From contig NC_088307.1 of the NCBI RefSeq assembly GCF_032854445.1, positions 15,514,017 to 15,578,016 on the forward strand: a DNA stretch of 64,000 nt, in the 5' to 3' direction. This DNA is from Liolophura sinensis (lineage: Eukaryota; Mollusca; Polyplacophora; Chitonida; Chitonidae). The notes below the pieces were generated by a model. The model saw nothing but the letters and a program-made list of their open reading frames with translations. It was not told where the DNA came from and made no database searches. The first letter of the stretch is position 1. Every line of letters begins with the position of its first letter. The position numbers and the translations under genes were made by a program. This document shows positions 62,901 to 64,000 of the stretch, in pieces.

Positions 62901-63745
62901 NNNNNNNNNNNNNNNNNNNNNNNNNNNNNNNNNNNNNNNNNNNNNNNNNNNNNNNNNNNNNNNNNNNNNNNNNNNNNNNNNNNNNNNNNNNNNNNNNNNN
63001 NNNNNNNNNNNNNNNNNNNNNNNNNNNNNNNNNNNNNNNNNNNNNNNNNNNNNNNNNNNNNNNNTCAGTTATGAGAAGGTCACTTTTGGAGGGGCATATC
63101 AGTATAATCAGGATAACTGACAACTTGTGCAGAAGAACACAGCCTTCACCTCACCATACCTCTACTCTGTCATGCTCTCTGATGATATACCTTTTTGACG
63201 TCCCTGTCAGACTGGGGTGTTGTATGGGAGTACTGACAGCCTGTGAAGGGGAGGTAACTCTCAGCAGAGGATCCTCCAAGCCCACCTGGTGCATCAAGGT
63301 CTCAAGCTGCTCATCACTGAGTATTGGCAGGTCTTCCTCCACAGTCAGCTGGGACATACAGCACATACAAGAAATATATTTGTTGAAGTGTACACACAAC
63401 AGTGTATAACATTCGCAGAATGACTTAGAGTATTCAAAGGATGGCCAACACATTGCCCTCAGTTACTTTTATTTGGACATGCACTTTCACAGACATGATT
63501 ATTAAGCACCTTTCCAAACAATGAAAGGTTAACAGGTAAAGAAAAAATGTGTAAATGACCTTGAAAATGAACCTTTTGAGGCAGTAAGGGCTCGCACAGA
63601 TTGACCAACATCTGGAAAAAGATTTTCTAGTTTGAGTTGATTGGTTAACATGAATCCTGAAGCCTCACCTCCCTAGCTGCCGGTTCTGACATAATTTCCT
63701 CCATCATGGTAATCTCAGAGCTTGACACGGTATGGGGAGGGCTGA
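50832..63745 (-). CDS. rec8: REC8-like meiotic cohesin kleisin, 3' part
   Basis: Eleven minus-strand exons join in consistent phase to 448 residues plus stop. Kleisins close the cohesin ring: the N-terminus binds SMC3, the C-terminal winged helix binds SMC1, and REC8 is the meiotic form in the nucleus. Residues 10-19 (EITMMEEIMS) match the ITMREE-type block of the RAD21/REC8 family. Residues 145-162 (RRARHKRRLPFIDRDTQI) match the central basic block followed by the D-x-x-T-Q-I motif typical of REC8 rather than RAD21. Residues 386-448 form the C-terminal winged helix (DICPPSSTSRLTAAKTF, then QAESYGDIYVAQGSEW and stop). ExxR candidates for separase are ERSR (exon 8) and ETMR (exon 9). The N-terminal domain lies past the right edge. 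RAD21-like is the alternative. Confidence 0.86.
51100..51310. repeat. Possible palindromic repeat relic in REC8-like intron
   Basis: ctccggtttctcgaaacttt and later gggcccagatttagct resemble ends of short inverted-repeat elements, but the arms are too diverged to define. Confidence 0.3.
52744..52853 (-). CDS. rec8: REC8-like exon, first half of winged helix
   Basis: Acceptor gttttgtag, donor gtaagt. The first base completes Ser with the previous exon; 36 residues follow, ending TAAKTFSKIL plus one base. The pattern of a short helix, Cys, then Ala-rich helix is that of the kleisin C-terminus. Confidence 0.88.
53057..53385 (+). repeat. SINE family B, 5'-truncated, with target duplication
   Basis: Starts inside the tRNA-like head (accggtagacccaggatcaa), has the full body and the tail ttgagtacgatgttaaaccc ending in ACTC repeats. 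It is flanked by AATTAACAAGTTT at 53044-53056 and 53386-53398. Confidence 0.94.
53589..53760 (-). repeat. Old SINE A-like copy
   Basis: ATTT-rich tail, ttctcaagaatttttcactc and tttatgggtgaaagaaaaca match the layout of SINE A but are strongly diverged. Confidence 0.55.
53860..54060 (-). CDS. rec8: REC8-like exon, acidic linker
   Basis: Acceptor tttgtgctcag, donor gtaggc. Encodes 66 residues rich in Glu, Asp and Ser, including EVLEEEVQMPAMETMREMP; ETMR fits the ExxR pattern cleaved by separase. Phase 2 at both ends. Confidence 0.86.
54214..54479 (-). repeat. SINE family A, full length with target duplication
   Basis: Complete tail, body, box B (gacttgaactcac in reverse) and box A (gctaaccaacagagccacag) regions. 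Flanked by AAATCGAGAATGA at 54201-54213 and AAATCGTGAATGA at 54480-54492. Confidence 0.95.
55525..55688 (-). CDS. rec8: REC8-like exon with helical and basic segment
   Basis: Starts in phase 0 (MTRIQDVTGQSIEILREASL), contains LTLERSRQLD, a further separase-like ExxR, and ends at EEQLPRKRP plus two bases before gtaagt. Confidence 0.86.
55691..56110. repeat. 23-bp minisatellite, about 18 imperfect copies
   Basis: Units alternate between aggtaaatatccatgaagaagtc and agataaatatcagtgaacacatc. The array starts next to the acceptor of the preceding exon, so its units form that intron's end. Confidence 0.85.
56238..56400 (-). repeat. Old SINE A-like copy
   Basis: tttatctatttatttgattg, then caggaatttttcagttggca and gagcggagggaaccagtgtg follow SINE A order with heavy divergence. 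Another such relic lies near 57288-57400. Confidence 0.5.
57175..57248 (-). CDS. rec8: REC8-like exon (74 bp)
   Basis: Acceptor tatatatcag, donor gtaagc. Encodes ERSSTSEEEQRQAVVDVTVT then ESAE; phase 1 in, phase 0 out. Confidence 0.83.
58420..58679 (+). repeat. SINE family A, near full length with target duplication
   Basis: Head ggccttcgaggctcagtcgg, box B, body and tail. Flanked by AAAAAACATTC at 58409-58419 and 58680-58690, ending only 8 bp from the donor end of the neighbouring exon on the other strand. Confidence 0.95.
58698..58811 (-). CDS. rec8: REC8-like exon (114 bp)
   Basis: Acceptor ttatttcag, donor gtgagt. Encodes LRSSSLSYLWSRNAYPTEFM then ETSSDIDHPIWTVPDLS; one base passes to the next exon. 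Confidence 0.85.
59017..59077 (-). CDS. rec8: REC8-like exon (61 bp)
   Basis: Acceptor catttaag, donor gtatga. Encodes ELPEIGSVPLTDVFKRPGRK plus one base; fits the loop after the central kleisin block. Confidence 0.82.
59336..59494 (-). CDS. rec8: REC8-like exon with the REC8 central motif
   Basis: Phase 0 at both ends, 53 residues. RARHKRRLPFIDRDTQIPKA is the diagnostic block of REC8: basic run, hydrophobic stretch, D-x-x-T-Q-I. Acceptor caatgtacag, donor gtaagt. Confidence 0.88.
60943..61205 (+). repeat. SINE family A, full length with target duplication
   Basis: Head tcctccgtggctcagttggt with clear box A, box B region gtcagttcaagccc, body and AAATA tail. Flanked by ACATGCTATTTG at 60931-60942 and 61206-61217. 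Confidence 0.95.
61654..61801 (-). CDS. rec8: REC8-like exon, proline-rich linker
   Basis: Acceptor after a long T run (tttaattctag), donor gtaaag. Encodes DLLPPLEETPIAGV through PSPDTRRRKRK, 49 residues after the split Arg. Confidence 0.86.
61843..61958. mobile_element. MITE-like inverted-repeat element (116 bp)
   Basis: Terminal arms of about 40 bp, starting GGGCCCACTTGCATGAAGCC on the left and GGGCCTACTTGCACGAAGCC as the reverse complement of the right end, surround a short centre (ccatggcaaccagcac). No coding capacity. It ends 42 bp from an exon acceptor on the minus strand. Confidence 0.8.
62005..62369 (-). repeat. SINE family B, full length with target duplication
   Basis: From the TGAG-repeat tail through ttggggtttaacgttgtgct and the body to the head gtacactctaccaactgtgc. 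Flanked by TTTTACATA at 61996-62004 and 62370-62378. This is the most complete family B copy here. Confidence 0.95.
62780..62829 (-). pseudogene. Extra copy of part of the REC8-like exon
   Basis: Reads AVRTPIQHLSLTGTSK plus two bases, with a CAG before it and a gtatat donor after it. It would start in phase 0 after an exon ending in phase 2, so using both copies would shift the frame. Only one can be used. Confidence 0.7.
62865..63064. other. Assembly gap (200 N)
   Basis: Exactly 200 Ns, which looks like a placeholder length; both sides are copies of the same 196-bp repeat. Confidence 0.98.
63191..63348 (-). CDS. rec8: REC8-like exon with duplicated 3' half
   Basis: Acceptor tatgtcccag, donor gtatat. 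Encodes 52 residues from LTVEEDLPILSDEQLETLMH to SLTGTSK plus two bases that join the next exon as Arg. It might instead be two exons split at a CAG-GTGGGC donor and the TTCACAG acceptor at 63241; all options stay in frame. Confidence 0.78.
63669..63745 (-). CDS. rec8: REC8-like exon with conserved ITM-E-E block
   Basis: Acceptor cagctgcag, donor gtgagg. After two bases of a split codon it encodes SPPHTVSSSEITMMEEIMSE then PAARE. Confidence 0.84.
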
Positions 63746-63963
63746 CTGCAGCTGACAACAGACACAATTACAGCCCTCCATTACAAACAGCCTGCTGCCT
63801 CAACAAAAAACACCCTCCTGAATGGTTACACACACAAGCTATCAATGGCATGTAGACATTCAATTAAAGGCATTTTTTAAAACAAACTTGAACATGAAGA
63901 TCCACTACACAATGTTCAATGAAGGTTGTGATATTTGAATTCAACGGGTAGATGTCTACTCAC

Positions 63964-64000
63964 ATGTAGAAGTGAATCTGGTTTCAGTACAAAAAAAAAG
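63964..64000 (-). CDS. Possible next upstream REC8-like exon, cut by window edge
   Basis: A donor-like ACAT-GTGAGT at 63964/63963 leaves one base, which is the phase the next exon needs (giving Phe). Its start is outside the window or at a weak CAG just inside it. Tentative. Confidence 0.3.

Larger units (their letters stand above)
62654..63260. repeat. 196-bp tandem duplication around an assembly gap
   Basis: Copies at 62654-62849 and about 63065-63260 are nearly identical (tcagttatg at 62850 begins a third, cut by the gap). Each contains half of a kleisin exon. The gap may hide more copies. Confidence 0.92.

Overview
The window is animal nuclear DNA. It is AT-rich, with small exons, canonical GT-AG introns, dense tRNA-derived SINEs, minisatellites and a decayed Ty3/Gypsy element. 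The SINE families (tails of AAATA or ACTC units) and overall texture suggest a lophotrochozoan, most likely a mollusc; the species cannot be fixed from sequence alone. No bacterial operons, rRNA or free-standing tRNA genes were seen. All exon models were built by hand from splice signals and phase consistency; there is no transcript evidence.

Layout. 1-26.7 kb has no gene I can support: unique AT-rich DNA with SINE copies, a 28-bp and a 46-bp minisatellite, a Tc1/mariner transposase relic near 13.2-13.6 kb, a (TA)n tract and a 63-bp near-perfect palindrome at 25.76 kb. At 26703-29165 lies a complete LTR-to-LTR Ty3/Gypsy insertion (CTGCA target duplication, primer site and polypurine tract visible) that has lost gag, protease and most of reverse transcriptase and carries stops, a frameshift and a lost integrase Glu. 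29-33 kb holds a 178-bp tandem repeat and a head-to-head SINE pair.

33.9-46.6 kb (+ strand) is a split gene for a small secreted protein. After a signal peptide, six short exons lead into 14 intact microexons of exactly 51 bp. Twelve of them encode the identical peptide TFASEAAKEAAGFTEA and differ only at synonymous sites; the first and last carry one Ala-to-Ser change. From exon 2 on, every internal exon starts and ends in phase 2, so units can be gained, lost or skipped without a frameshift. The predicted protein is 312 residues. I do not recognise the family. This is the most novel item here.

50.8-63.75 kb (- strand) is the 3' part of a meiotic cohesin kleisin, REC8-like: eleven phase-consistent exons giving 448 residues through the C-terminal winged-helix and stop. 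The N-terminal SMC3-binding part lies beyond the right edge. Part of its second exon here is tandemly duplicated (196-bp period) on both sides of a 200-N assembly gap. The two genes converge, their ends separated by about 3 kb of AT-rich DNA.
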